From contig JAYSEK010000028.1 of assembly GCA_041913905.1 (NCBI GenBank), forward strand, positions 10,170 through 74,169: 64,000 bases of DNA, written 5' to 3'. The notes below the pieces were generated by a model. That model worked only from the letters and a program-made list of their open reading frames with translations. It did not search any database and was not told the origin of the DNA. Both the position numbers and the translations under genes were made by a program. Below are positions 28,973-38,600 of this stretch, one piece after another. The stretch's first letter is position 1, and every line of letters starts with the position of its first letter. The stretch comes from Roseateles_B sp041913905 (GTDB lineage Bacteria > Pseudomonadota > Gammaproteobacteria > Burkholderiales > Burkholderiaceae_C).

Positions 28973-29686
28973 TCACTGCTCCAGGAAACGGACGAACTCT
29001 TCCAGCGGCGCGCGCTCGGTCACCAGGCTGTTCTCCACGGCGTTCGGATCGGCGTAGCCCAGGGCCATGCCGCAGACCAGCATCTGCTCGGGCCCGAACT
29101 GCAGCTCCTCGGCGATCAGGCGATGGAACTGGGTGAAGGCCGCCTGCGGGCAGGTGTGCAGGCCGCGGCCTCGCGCCGCGATCATGAGGTTCTGCAGGAA
29201 CATGCCGTAGTCCAGCCAGCTGCCCTGCTGCATCACGCGGTCGATGCTGAAGATCAGGCCCACCGGCGCATCGAAGAAGCGGTAGTTGCGCCCGTGCTGC
29301 TCGTGCATGCGGGCCTTGTCGCCCTTGGCGATGTTGAGCAGGCCGTAGAGGTCCCAGCCCACCTTGCGGCGGCGGTCGATGTAGGGCGAGACCCATTCGC
29401 GCGGGTAGTAGGCGTACTCCTCCTGGTGGGTGGACAGCTCCTGCGGGTCGTCGTAGACGGCCATGATGCGGTCGCTCAGGCGCTGCAGCGCCGCGCCGGT
29501 GAGCACGTGCACCTGCCAGGGCTGGGTGTTGGTGCCGGAGGGCGCGCGGGCGGCCAGACGCAGGATGTCTTCCAGCGTCTCACGCGGGATGGGCGTAGGC
29601 AGGAAGGCTCGCATGGAATGGCGGGTGGAGATGGCCGCGTCAACAGCGGCCTGCGCCTCGGGGCTGGGGCTATCGAAAACACTCAC
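28973..29686 (-). CDS. Nitroreductase family protein
   Basis: FMN-dependent oxidoreductase of 237 residues. STRHSMRAFLPTPIP (FMN phosphate contacts), RAPSGTNTQPWQVHVL and the C-terminal GMALGYADP are family marks. The start is a GTG at 29686 preceded by GGAAGGA. No ATG gives a complete N-terminus. It follows the deacetylase-like gene on the same strand and precedes the hydroxyacid dehydrogenase. Confidence 0.9.
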   Translation of the reverse strand: MSVFDSPSPEAQAAVDAAISTRHSMRAFLPTPIPRETLEDILRLAARAPSGTNTQPWQVHVLTGAALQRLSDRIMAVYDDPQELSTHQEEYAYYPREWVSPYIDRRRKVGWDLYGLLNIAKGDKARMHEQHGRNYRFFDAPVGLIFSIDRVMQQGSWLDYGMFLQNLMIAARGRGLHTCPQAAFTQFHRLIAEELQFGPEQMLVCGMALGYADPNAVENSLVTERAPLEEFVRFLEQ

Positions 29687-29757
29687 GTCGGGATTCCTTC
29701 CTGGGCTTGCGGGGCGTTCGAGGGGGCCGCGAGCAAGCGGCGCTTCTCGCAGTCGAA

Positions 29758-30714
29758 TCAGCCCATTGTTCCATTGACGGCCTGCCATCGCTGCCACGCC
29801 TGCGACGCTGCCCGCACGGTGCCCAGCTGCAACTCGACCATGGCCGCCAGATCCCGCCCATAGCCCCCCGCCATGCTCAGGGCGACAGGGATGCGGCGCT
29901 GCCACAGCCAGTCCAGCACGCGCCAATCGCGCTGCAGCAGCCCGGCGGCCGTCAGTTTCAGGCGCCCCAGGCGGTCTCCTTCGTGCGGATCGGCACCGGC
30001 CAGGTAGAAGGCCAGGCCCGGCGGATGCGTCCGCACGCGATGCTCGACCTCCTCCAGGGCCCGGTCCAGCGCGGCCAGGTAATCGACATCGCCGGTGCCG
30101 TCGGGCAGCTCCACGTCCAGGCTGCTGACCTCCTTGCGGAAAGGGAAGTTGCGCGCCCCATGCAGGGAGAGCGTGAAGACGCTGGGATCGTCCCGGAAGA
30201 TCGCGGCCGTGCCGTTGCCCTGGTGCACGTCGAGGTCGATGACCAGCACGCGCAGTCCGGCACGACCGCCGCCGTATCGCTGATGCCACTCGGCCTGCAT
30301 CAGGCGCGCCGCCACCGCCACGTCGTTGAAGACACAGTAGCCGCTGCCCTTGTGGGCATAGGCATGGTGGGTGCCACCGGCCAGGTTCAGGGCCACGCCC
30401 TCGCCCAGTGCCGTCCGCGCCGCTGCAATCGTGGCGCCCACCGAATGCCGTGCGCGCAGCGGCATCGCCGGCGTCCAGGGAAAGCCGATTTCGCGCTGCT
30501 CGGCCTCGCTGAGCCGTCCAGCCAGGACCCGGCCGATGTAGTCCGGCTCATGCGCCAGGGCCAGTTCGGCTTCGCTGGCGGCCGGCGCCGGGCACAGCCA
30601 GACGGCACCCGGCTCGGCTTCGAGGCGCTCGCGCAGCATGCGGTACTTGGCCAGCGGAAAGCGGTGCTGGGGCGGCAGCTGCAGCGTGTAAGCGTCGGCG
30701 TGGTAGGCCTGCAT
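29758..30714 (-). CDS. Histone-deacetylase-family (HDAC/AcuC-like) hydrolase
   Basis: Zinc amidohydrolase of 318 residues. The metal and catalytic motifs are all visible: GGTHHAYA (His pair), VIDLDVHQGNGTA (Asp and His ligands) and LAGADPHEGD (Asp ligand). In bacteria such enzymes act on acetylpolyamines or acetylated proteins; the substrate here is unknown. It is divergent from the phasin gene across a 202-bp region holding two palindromes. Confidence 0.93.
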   Translation of the reverse strand: MQAYHADAYTLQLPPQHRFPLAKYRMLRERLEAEPGAVWLCPAPAASEAELALAHEPDYIGRVLAGRLSEAEQREIGFPWTPAMPLRARHSVGATIAAARTALGEGVALNLAGGTHHAYAHKGSGYCVFNDVAVAARLMQAEWHQRYGGGRAGLRVLVIDLDVHQGNGTAAIFRDDPSVFTLSLHGARNFPFRKEVSSLDVELPDGTGDVDYLAALDRALEEVEHRVRTHPPGLAFYLAGADPHEGDRLGRLKLTAAGLLQRDWRVLDWLWQRRIPVALSMAGGYGRDLAAMVELQLGTVRAASQAWQRWQAVNGTMG

Positions 30715-30768
30715 GGGCGAAACGGAGGAAAGAAGTTTTCAGTCTGCGGCATTCACCCCGACTTACGC

Positions 30769-30793
30769 CTTTTTGCTGCGCCGCAGCAAAAAG
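30769..30793. promoter_or_regulatory. Perfect palindrome upstream of the phasin -35 box
   Basis: Twelve-base arms CTTTTTGCTGCG (30769-30780) and CGCAGCAAAAAG (30782-30793) surround a single base. The centre reads CTGC-GCC-GCAG. That fits the CTGC(N3-4)GCAG pattern described for the PHA-responsive repressor PhaR. It ends three bases before the -35 hexamer. Confidence 0.7.
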
Positions 30794-30796
30794 TAC

Positions 30797-30825
30797 TTGC
30801 AAGCCGCTGGACCGGCCTCCACAAT
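30797..30825 (+). promoter_or_regulatory. Predicted sigma-70 promoter of the phasin gene
   Basis: A -35 box TTGCAA (30797-30802) and a -10 box CACAAT (30820-30825) are separated by 17 bases. The predicted start near 30832 falls at the edge of the second palindrome. The 5' leader would be about 85 nt. Confidence 0.55.
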
Positions 30826-30832
30826 AGCGATC

Positions 30833-30849
30833 ATGTTGCAGTGCAACAT
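30833..30849. promoter_or_regulatory. Perfect palindrome at the phasin transcription start
   Basis: Arms ATGTTGCA (30833-30840) and TGCAACAT (30842-30849) flank one base. The site overlaps the predicted +1 of the phasin transcript. With the site at 30769 it brackets the promoter, the layout expected for repression by PhaR. Confidence 0.7.
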
Positions 30850-30916
30850 TTATCGCTGTCACCGAGTATCCATCAGGAATCCCGCGGGTCGCCCCGCTCA
30901 GACTTAGGAGAGCACC

Positions 30917-31471
30917 ATGCTGACTGCAGAACAAATCTTCGCCGCACACAAGGCCAATATCGAGACGCTGTTCGGCCTGACCAACAAGGCCTTCGAAGGC
31001 GTGGAGAAGCTGGTCGAGCTGAACCTGCAAGTGGCCAAGGCCACGCTGGCTGAAGCCGCTGAGAACACGCAAGCGGCCCTGTCCGTCAAGGACGCCCAGG
31101 AACTGCTGGCCCTGCAGACCTCGCTGCTGCAACCCAGCGCCGAGAAGGCCGCCGCCTACAGCCGTCACCTCTACGACATCGCCACCGCCACCAACGCCGA
31201 AGTGGCCAAGGTTGCCGAAGCCCAGTTCGCGGACGTGCAGGCCAAGTTCAACGCCGTGGTCGACACCGCCGCCAAGAACGCCCCCGCCGGCACCGAGAAC
31301 GCCGTGGCCCTGGTGAAGTCCGCCGTGTCCGCTGCCAACAACGCCATCGAGAACATCCAGAAGGCCGCCAAGCAGGCGACCGAAGTGGCCGAGGCCAACT
31401 TCCAGGCGGTGACCAACTCCGCCGTGAAGGCCTCCCAGGCCGGCAGCCGCGGCAAGCGCGCCGCCGCCTGA
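30917..31471 (+). CDS. Phasin family protein (PHA granule coat)
   Basis: A 184-residue helical amphipathic protein of the phasin family that coats polyhydroxyalkanoate granules. It opens with MLTAEQIFAAHKANIETLFG, the typical beta-proteobacterial phasin start. It continues as long Ala-rich helices and ends in the basic tail GSRGKRAAA. AGGAGAG precedes the ATG, and a hairpin terminator lies 87 bp downstream. The paired palindromes upstream suggest control by PhaR, linking expression to granule formation. Confidence 0.95.
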   Translation: MLTAEQIFAAHKANIETLFGLTNKAFEGVEKLVELNLQVAKATLAEAAENTQAALSVKDAQELLALQTSLLQPSAEKAAAYSRHLYDIATATNAEVAKVAEAQFADVQAKFNAVVDTAAKNAPAGTENAVALVKSAVSAANNAIENIQKAAKQATEVAEANFQAVTNSAVKASQAGSRGKRAAA

Positions 31472-31557
31472 TGGAGCGGGCCGCCGGCCACCCCGGTCGG
31501 CCCTGAACGATTGTCTCCTCGGTACCCCGTGGCGGCCCGCGCCGCCCAGGTACCTTG

Positions 31558-31589
31558 AAGCCCGGTGCCTCGTGCGTCGGGCTTTTTTT
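31558..31589 (+). terminator. Rho-independent terminator of the phasin gene
   Basis: Stem AAGCCCG (31558-31564) pairs with CGGGCTT (31578-31584) around a 13-nt loop. A run of seven T residues (31583-31589) includes the end of the stem. Confidence 0.8.
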
Positions 31590-31637
31590 GTTTTCAGCCT
31601 CCAGAGCCCTAGACTGCGCGCACCCCTGCCACCCCGC

Positions 31638-32690
31638 ATGCCTTCGTCGATGTCACTCTGGCAAAGCCTGACCCGCATCCCTCAGCCCGCCCCCGGCCAC
31701 TGCACCAACTGCGGCGCCACACTCGCCCAGCCTCGCCCACGCTTTTGCGGCGACTGCGGGCAGGAGACCGAGATCAAGGCGCCCACGCTGGGCGAGTTCA
31801 TCCAGCAGTTCGGCGGGGCCTATTTCTCCACCGAAGGCGCGCTGTGGCGCACGCTGGGGCGGCTCTTCGTCCCGGGGCAGCTGACCCTGGAATATGTCGC
31901 CGGCCGCAGGCGGCACTACGTGCTGCCGTTGCGTCTGTACCTGACGCTCTCCGTCGTCCTGTTGCTCGCCTTGCGCTTGAGCGGCCAGCTTGAATGGACG
32001 GACGATGCGCCGGCCAGGGCGGCGGGCCCTGCGGCGTCGGCCCCCCTGGCCGCCTCGGCGCCAGGCAAGTCGGGTCAGTCGGGTCAGTCGGGTCCGTCGG
32101 ATAAGGCGGACACGCCGGGCACGGGCGCCAAGCCGGGCAAAGTCGTCGGCGCCGCCTTGGTCATCGATCCGAAGGACCGTGAGGAGATGACCCTGTTGGA
32201 TCTCGGACACTGGCGGGCCGGCACGCGCAAGGGCCAGTTCTACTGCGAAGGCTTCAGCACCCAGGTCTGCCAGCGGCTGGAGCGCCGGATCCAGGCGGAC
32301 CCGGAGACGATGAAGCAGTTCTCCGAGCAGCTGCAGTCCCGCGCGCTGGACCACCTCGGCCAGGCCATGTTCGTGCTGCTGCCGGCCTTTGCGCTGTGGC
32401 TCAAGCTCTTCTACATCGACAAGCGCCGCCGCTACACCGAGCACCTGGTCTTCGCCCTGCATCAGCACGCCTTCTGGTTCGCCATGCTGGCGCTGCTGAC
32501 GCTGAAGGCCGAGCCGGTGGCGGCGTTCTGCGCCCTGGCCATCATGGTCCACCCGCTCGTCGCCCTGCACCGCGTGTACGCCACCCGCTGGTGGAGCACC
32601 GCGCTGCGGGCCCTGGCCCTGCTGCTGAGCTACAGCATCAGCCTGGGACTGGTGATGGCCGCCATGGTCATCTACCTGTTCGTGTCTTAG
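31638..32690 (+). CDS. DUF3667-type membrane protein with N-terminal zinc ribbon
   Basis: A protein of about 350 residues. A zinc ribbon (CTNCGATLAQPRPRFCGDCG) is followed by the FSTEGALWRTLGRLFVPGQL region typical of DUF3667. A first hydrophobic segment (YLTLSVVLLLALRL) comes next, then a long soluble loop and about four C-terminal membrane helices. The loop contains a Ser-Gly-Gln repeat encoded by a 9-bp tandem repeat around 32070-32098. The frame is open further upstream, but that part overlaps the phasin terminator. ATG codons at 31638 and 31650 are both possible, neither with a clear ribosome site. Its 3' end overlaps the convergent patatin gene by 23 bp. Function unknown. Confidence 0.8.
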   Translation: MPSSMSLWQSLTRIPQPAPGHCTNCGATLAQPRPRFCGDCGQETEIKAPTLGEFIQQFGGAYFSTEGALWRTLGRLFVPGQLTLEYVAGRRRHYVLPLRLYLTLSVVLLLALRLSGQLEWTDDAPARAAGPAASAPLAASAPGKSGQSGQSGPSDKADTPGTGAKPGKVVGAALVIDPKDREEMTLLDLGHWRAGTRKGQFYCEGFSTQVCQRLERRIQADPETMKQFSEQLQSRALDHLGQAMFVLLPAFALWLKLFYIDKRRRYTEHLVFALHQHAFWFAMLALLTLKAEPVAAFCALAIMVHPLVALHRVYATRWWSTALRALALLLSYSISLGLVMAAMVIYLFVS

Positions 32691-33639
32691 CCGCCAGGCG
32701 CTGGCGAAGCTGCGGCATGGCGGCAAGAGCGGCCTCGCGGCCGGCCTGGATGCTGCGCTTGCGGGCCGAGAAATCGGCGCCACCCACGCCGTCCAGCTTG
32801 GGACGGATGATGAGGTCGGCCTCGCGCAGCTCGAAATTGTTGATCGAGCGGCCCATGATGGAGAAGGTTTGCAGCAGCATGCGCATCGCGTCGCCGGGCG
32901 GCTTGGCTTCCGGCGGTTCGGAGATGTCCACGGCGATCACGAGCTCCGCGCCCATCTGCTTGGCATAGCGGACCGGCACTGGCGCGACCAGGCCGCCATC
33001 CACATACTCGCGCTGACCGATCTTGACCGGCTGGAACACGGCCGGGACCGAGCTGGAGGCCCGCACCGCGGCACCGGTATCGCCGGTCCGGAAGAGGATG
33101 GGCGAGCCGTCCGAGAGATCGGTCGCCACGATGCCCAGGGGCGTCGGCATCTGCTCGATCAGGCGATGACCGGTCTTTTCCCGCACGAAGCGCGCCAGCG
33201 CCTCGCCGCGGATCAGGCCGCGGGTGGGGAACGCCCAGTCGGTGATGGCGCCTTCGTCCATGGATTCGGCCATCTGGGCCAGTTCCTTGCCGTTCTTGCC
33301 AGAGGCGTAGAGCGAAGCCACCAGGCTGCCCGCCGAGGTGCCGGCCACCAGGTCGACCTTGACGCCGTTTTCCTCCAGCACCTGAATCACACCGATGTGT
33401 GCGAAGCCGCGCGCGGCCCCGCCCCCCAGCGCCAGGCCGACCTTGGGCGGCTTGGGTGGCGGCAGGGGCACGACGGGGTCGATGGGCTGGGCCGGCTGGG
33501 CCTGCGCCGGGGCCTCGCTGCCGGCAGTGCGCGTGGGTGCGGTGGCACAGGCGGCCAGGCCCAGGGCCAGCAGGGTCAGCAGTGCGCCACGGCGGGCGGG
33601 CCTCGGGGCGCCGGGACTCGGGAATTCGAACGATCGCAT
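32668..33639 (-). CDS. Patatin-like phospholipase, lipoprotein (RssA group)
   Basis: A 323-residue serine hydrolase. The signal peptide ends in a lipobox (LGLAAC, Cys 31), so it is predicted to be membrane-anchored outside the cytoplasm. The patatin domain has the oxyanion loop LALGGGAARGF, the nucleophile motif GTSAG (Ser 102) and the dyad aspartate in EYVDGG (Asp 214), all intact. The ATG at 33639 begins the signal peptide. The last 23 bases overlap the end of the convergent DUF3667 gene. A second, cyclic-nucleotide-linked patatin gene starts divergently 152 bp away. Confidence 0.92.
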   Translation of the reverse strand: MRSFEFPSPGAPRPARRGALLTLLALGLAACATAPTRTAGSEAPAQAQPAQPIDPVVPLPPPKPPKVGLALGGGAARGFAHIGVIQVLEENGVKVDLVAGTSAGSLVASLYASGKNGKELAQMAESMDEGAITDWAFPTRGLIRGEALARFVREKTGHRLIEQMPTPLGIVATDLSDGSPILFRTGDTGAAVRASSSVPAVFQPVKIGQREYVDGGLVAPVPVRYAKQMGAELVIAVDISEPPEAKPPGDAMRMLLQTFSIMGRSINNFELREADLIIRPKLDGVGGADFSARKRSIQAGREAALAAMPQLRQRLAAKTRTGR

Positions 33640-33791
33640 GGCGCGGCATTCTATTGAGTGTCCCGGCATGTTTGCGGACCGCCCCAGTCGCCGCGGCAAG
33701 GGGGCCACGTCTTGCCTGCCAGTTGGCCGTCGCGATGCCACAATGCATCAGCGCCGGGCCGAGGCGGCCGGTGCCTACCGGGGAGTCGCGC

Positions 33792-35627
33792 GTGGACGAA
33801 TCGGACCAGGTCAGGGAACGCATCGCTGCCATGCTGCGCCGCAGCGCGGTGTTCGGGCCGCTGTCCGACGCCCTGCGCCTGGCCCTGGCCGCCGCCATGC
33901 GCCTGCACACCGTGCCCGGCGGCAGCCCGCTCTTCCACGAGGGCGAGCCCGCCGACAGCATGGCCGTGCTGCTCAGCGGCGGGCTGCGCGCCTGGCGCCA
34001 GACGCCGGCGGGCGAGCTGCTGCTCTACAACCAGTTCCATCCCGGCCAGAGCGTGGGCGAACTGGCGATGATCCTGCAACAGGCCCGCGCCCAGCATGTC
34101 ACGGCGCTGCGCGATTCGCTGGTCGCGCTGCTGGACCGCCAGTCCTATGAAGCCCTGCTGTTGCAGCATCCGCTGGAGCTCAGCCGGGTGATGATCAAGA
34201 CCGTCGCAGACCGTCTGCGCAACCAGGCGGAAAGCGGCGATCAGCGCCTCGCGCAAACCTTCCTGATCCTGCCCCTGGCGCCCGACGAAGCCACCTGCCA
34301 AGCCGCCGCCGGCCTGGCCCTGCAGCTGAGCCAAGCCCTCTGCCGCCTGGGCCGCACCGGCCACCTGCGGGACGGCGGCCCGGGCCAGGGCATCGTGCTG
34401 AACGGCCAGCCCTGCTCGCGCGAACGCCTGGCCGAACTGGACGAGGGCCACGACTACCTGGTCTACGAGGCCGACGCGCAGGTGAGCGACTGGACGCTGC
34501 ACGCCTTCCGCCACGCCGACCAGCTGGTGCTGGTGGCACGTGCCGGCAGCAACGCCCGCCCCAGCGACATCGAAGCCCAGCTCCGGCGCGAAACCGGCTG
34601 GTCCCTGAAGCGCCAGCACCTGGCCTTGCTGCATCCGGCCTCGGCCCTCGAAGCCGAGCTCCCCGAGCCCTGGACTCGCGAACGGCAGCTGGAACGCGTC
34701 TACCCGCTGCGCGAAGGGCATGAAGAGGATGTGGCACGCCTGGCACGCTTCCTCACCGGCCAGGCCGTGGGACTGGTGCTGGGCGGCGGCGGCGCCCGGG
34801 GCTTCGCCCACCTGGGCGTGCTGCGTGCGCTGCGCGAGGCGGGCGTGCCGGTGGACCTGATCGGCGGCAACAGCATGGGCGCGCTGATCGGGGCGCAGCT
34901 GGCCCAGGGGCACGACATCGCCACCGTGCTGGCCCAGACGCGCAGCTTCGCAACGGGCGGCGAGCGCCTCACCCTGCCCCTGGTGTCGCTCGTGGGCGGC
35001 CGGCGAGTCGAACGCGACCTCCGCGCCCTGTTCGGCGAGCAGCAGATCGAGCGCCTGTGGCGGCCCTTCTTCGCGGCCAGCTGCAACCTGAGCCGCGGCA
35101 GCACCACGGTGCTGGACCGCGGACCGCTGTGGCGGGCGGTGCTGGCCAGCAACTCCCCGGCCGGCCTGCTGCCGCCCGTGCTGCACGAGGGCGAGCTGCT
35201 GGTCGATGGCGCCATCCTGGAAAACGTGCCGGTGCAGGCCATGCGCATGCGCCTGGGCACGCCGCTGGAACGCCGCCGGGGCAATGGGCAGATCATCGCC
35301 ATCGACGTCGACGCGCGCGCCGAGCTGCGCGCTGATCCGCAGCTCCACCGGCTGAGCGCCGGCAGCCGGCTGCGATCGCTGATGCAGCGCAGCGCTCCCG
35401 CGGTGCCGGGCATCGCCGACATCCTCTACGCCGCCGGCCACGTGGGCGGCGCCAGCCAACGCGGCCGCACCATCGCCCAGGCCGACGTCTACCTGCAGCC
35501 CGACCTCAGCCACTATGCGCTGATGGCCTACGCCAGAGCGCAGGAGATCGCCGACGAAGGCTACCGCTATGCGATGCAGCAGATGGCCCTGTGGCAAGAC
35601 CTGACCCCAGGAAGCCGCGCGCGATGA
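33792..35627 (+). CDS. Cyclic-nucleotide-binding-domain patatin-like phospholipase
   Basis: A 611-residue cytoplasmic protein. An N-terminal cyclic nucleotide-binding domain (about 1-140, with the GELAMILQQARAQHVTALRD cassette) is followed by an intermediate region. A patatin domain starts near residue 325, with LVLGGGGARGFAHLGVLRAL, the nucleophile GGNSMG (Ser 361) and the dyad Asp in LLVDGAIL (Asp 472). The layout is that of bacterial NTE-like phospholipases. The start is a GTG at 33792 with GGGGAG upstream. Near the C-terminus the coding sequence runs through a GGGGTCAGGTCTTG repeat (complement), and its stop overlaps the NRPS start (ATGA). Cotranslation implies a joint role with the NRPS. 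Confidence 0.9.
   Translation: MDESDQVRERIAAMLRRSAVFGPLSDALRLALAAAMRLHTVPGGSPLFHEGEPADSMAVLLSGGLRAWRQTPAGELLLYNQFHPGQSVGELAMILQQARAQHVTALRDSLVALLDRQSYEALLLQHPLELSRVMIKTVADRLRNQAESGDQRLAQTFLILPLAPDEATCQAAAGLALQLSQALCRLGRTGHLRDGGPGQGIVLNGQPCSRERLAELDEGHDYLVYEADAQVSDWTLHAFRHADQLVLVARAGSNARPSDIEAQLRRETGWSLKRQHLALLHPASALEAELPEPWTRERQLERVYPLREGHEEDVARLARFLTGQAVGLVLGGGGARGFAHLGVLRALREAGVPVDLIGGNSMGALIGAQLAQGHDIATVLAQTRSFATGGERLTLPLVSLVGGRRVERDLRALFGEQQIERLWRPFFAASCNLSRGSTTVLDRGPLWRAVLASNSPAGLLPPVLHEGELLVDGAILENVPVQAMRMRLGTPLERRRGNGQIIAIDVDARAELRADPQLHRLSAGSRLRSLMQRSAPAVPGIADILYAAGHVGGASQRGRTIAQADVYLQPDLSHYALMAYARAQEIADEGYRYAMQQMALWQDLTPGSRAR
35593..35608 (-). repeat. GGGGTCAGGTCTTGCC dispersed repeat inside a coding end
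   Basis: This copy lies on the complementary strand within the last codons of the patatin gene, where it encodes the WQDLTP segment. It belongs to the repeat family described at 56101. Confidence 0.6.
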
Positions 35628-38600
35628 ACGAGGTCCAGGCCGTGCTGCCCCTGTCCCTGAGCCAGCGCGAGGTCTGGCTGGACCAACGCGCCTGGCCGGG
35701 CAGCGCGCATCTGCATATCGGGGGCTTTGCCTTTCTGCAGGGCCCGCTGGACCTGGAGCTGCTGCGACGCAGCCTGCAGCAGCTGGTGGACGAGAACGAG
35801 GCCTTGCGCCTGCTGCCCCTGCCTGACGGGCGCCAGCGCCTGCTGGACCGCCTGCTTGCGCCCCTGGACATCGTGCGGGTCCCGGCGCAACAGGATCCGC
35901 GTTCGTCGATGCTGGACTGGTGGCGCCAGGAATGCCACCAGCGCTTCGATCTGGCGACGGCGCCGCCCTGGCGCTGCGTGCTGCTGACGGATGGAGGCGA
36001 GCGCCATGGCCTCTCCATCCGCTTCCACCACCTGATCATGGACGGCTGGTCCACGCAACTGTTCATGCAGCGCTGGACCGATCGCTACACGCGGCTGCAG
36101 CAAGGCGCAGCACCCACGCTGGACTCGCCCGGCGCCTACCTCGAATTCATCGAGTCCGGCCAGGCCTACCTGGACAGTGCGGCCTGCCGGCGCGATGCCG
36201 AGTACTGGACGCAGCAGTGGCCACGGCTGCAGGAACCGGCGCTGCCGCCGCGCCACCCAGCACCTGCGCCGGACCGCCTGCCCCGCGCCCACCTGGCTCG
36301 GCTGCTGGTGCCGCGGCGCGAACTCCAGGCCCTGCAGGCCCAGCTGCAGGCGCTGGAGGTCAGTCTCTTTGATGCGGCGCTGTGCGCCGTCGCCCTGTAC
36401 CTGCAGCGCAGCCGCGGCATCGAGCACCTGGCCGTGGGCATGCCCAGCCTCAATCGCGGCGGTGCACGCTGGCGCCAGACCCTGGGCATGTTCGTCAGCG
36501 TGCAGCCGCTGCTGCTGCATCTGCAACCCCGCATGCAGCTGGGTGAGCTGCTGGCCGACTGCCGACACCAGGCGCGCACCGGGCTGCGCCATGCCCGCTA
36601 CCCCTTGAGCGAGACCGCCCACCGCCTGCAGCTGATGCGCAGCGGCCGCGACAGCCTGCTCGACGTGATGATTTCCCTGGAGCGCCAGAGCTACGCCCTG
36701 CGCTTCGGCCCCTGCCGCCTGGAGCAGGCGCGCCAGAGCTTTGCCGAGGAGGCGCGCTACCCCCTGGCCTTGACGCTCTGCGAGTTCGGCGAGGCCGAGG
36801 AGGTGGAACTCGTGCTGGAGCTGTCCGAGCGCTGCTTCGAGGCCGACGAAGCCGAGCTGCTGCTGCGCCGGCTCTGGCACCTGATGAAGCTGCTGCCGAG
36901 CGAGCTGGGCAGCCCGCTGTCCGCACCGGCGCTGCTGCCCGAGGAGGAATGGCGCGCCCTGGTCCATGGGCTCCACAAGGACCTCGCCAGCACCGAGGCG
37001 CCCAGCCCGGTGACGACCCAGTTCAGCCAGCAGTGCGGGCTGAACCCCGATGCCGTGGCCCTGGTCTGGGACGAGTCCGCCGCACTGGCTCAATCGATGA
37101 GCTATGCCCAGCTCGCGCAGCGCAGCCTGGCCTTGCAGTCCGCCCTGCTGGCCGCAGGACTGTGCCCGGGCGGCGTTGTCGCGCTGCTGCTGGATCGCAG
37201 CCCGGCCTTGCTGGTCGCCATGCTCGCGGTCTGGCGCTGCGGCGCCTGCGTGCTGCCGTTGTCCACGGAGCTGCCCCAGGATCGCCTGCGGGAACTGCTG
37301 GACCGTGCGTCACCTTCCTTTCTTCTGGGGCTGCAGACCGAGGTGCTGCGCTGGTCCACCGCCATACTGCCGGGCCTGGCGCTCACCCCGCTTGGCGACC
37401 TGCAGGACGAGCCACCGGGCCCGGCTTTGCCCGGCGGCTTGTGCAGCGATGCCGCCTGCCTCCAGCACGCCGCCTACCTGCTCTTCACCTCGGGCTCCAC
37501 GGGTGGCCCCAAGGGCGTGCTCGTCAACCACGAGGCGCTGGCGCGGCGTCTGGCCTGGCTGGCCCGCCGCTGGCAGGTCGGCCCGCAGGATCGCTCCGTA
37601 CAACAGGTCCAGCCGAGTTTCGACCCGGCCTTGATCGAGCTGCTGCTGCCGCTGATCCAGGGGGGCAGCGTGGCCCTGATGCCGCCCGGCCGCCAGCACC
37701 CGCAGCGCCTGGCCGCCTTCATGCAGCGGCACCGGGTGACGTTCTGCGCCCTCGTGCCCTCCAGCCTGGCGGGACTGCTGGCCGGCATGCAGGCGCACCC
37801 GGTGCCCAGCCTGCGCGTCGCCTGCTGCGGCGGTGAGGTGCTGGCGGCCGGCCTCGCCAACCGCTTCCTCGGTGAGACGGGTGCGGCGCTCTACAACGTC
37901 TACGGTCCGACCGAGGCCTGCATCTTCGCCAGCGCCTGGCCCTGCGAGCCCTGGCCCGAGGCCGAGGCGCTGCCCTTGGGCCATGCGGTCGACGACACGC
38001 GCATCTATGTGCTGGACGAGCTGCTGCGCCCACAGCCCTTCGGGGTGAGCGGCGAAATCTGCATCGCCGGCCCGACGCTGGCCCTGGGCTATCTGCACGC
38101 AAAGGACAGCGCCGCCGCCTTCGTGCCGGACCCCTTCCACCCCGGCGATCGCATGTACCGCAGCGGCGACAGGGGCTGGCTGGACGTGCGAGGCCGCCTG
38201 CACTTCGCCGGCCGGCTGGATCGGCAGGTCAAGCTGCGCGGCTACCGCGTCGACCTCGCTGACGTGGAGCGCGCCTGCCTCAGCCTGCCGGGTGTGCATC
38301 AGGCGCTCGTCCAGTGCCTGGACCAGGACGCGGGGCCGCGCCTGCATGCCTGGCTGGCCGGCCCGCGCAGCCAGGCCGAGCCGGGGCTGGCAACCCTGCT
38401 GCGCCAGCGCCTGCCGGACTACATGCTGCCCAGCACCCTGACCCTGCTTCCGGAACTGCCGCTCAGCAGCACCGGCAAGCTGCTCGTCGAGCAGCTGCCG
38501 CCGCCAGCGGCCCCGGCGGCCACCCGTGCCGACCTGCCCCCCGCCACCGAGATGGAAACGCAGCTGCTGGCGTTGTGGCGAACGCATCTGAAGCGAGACG

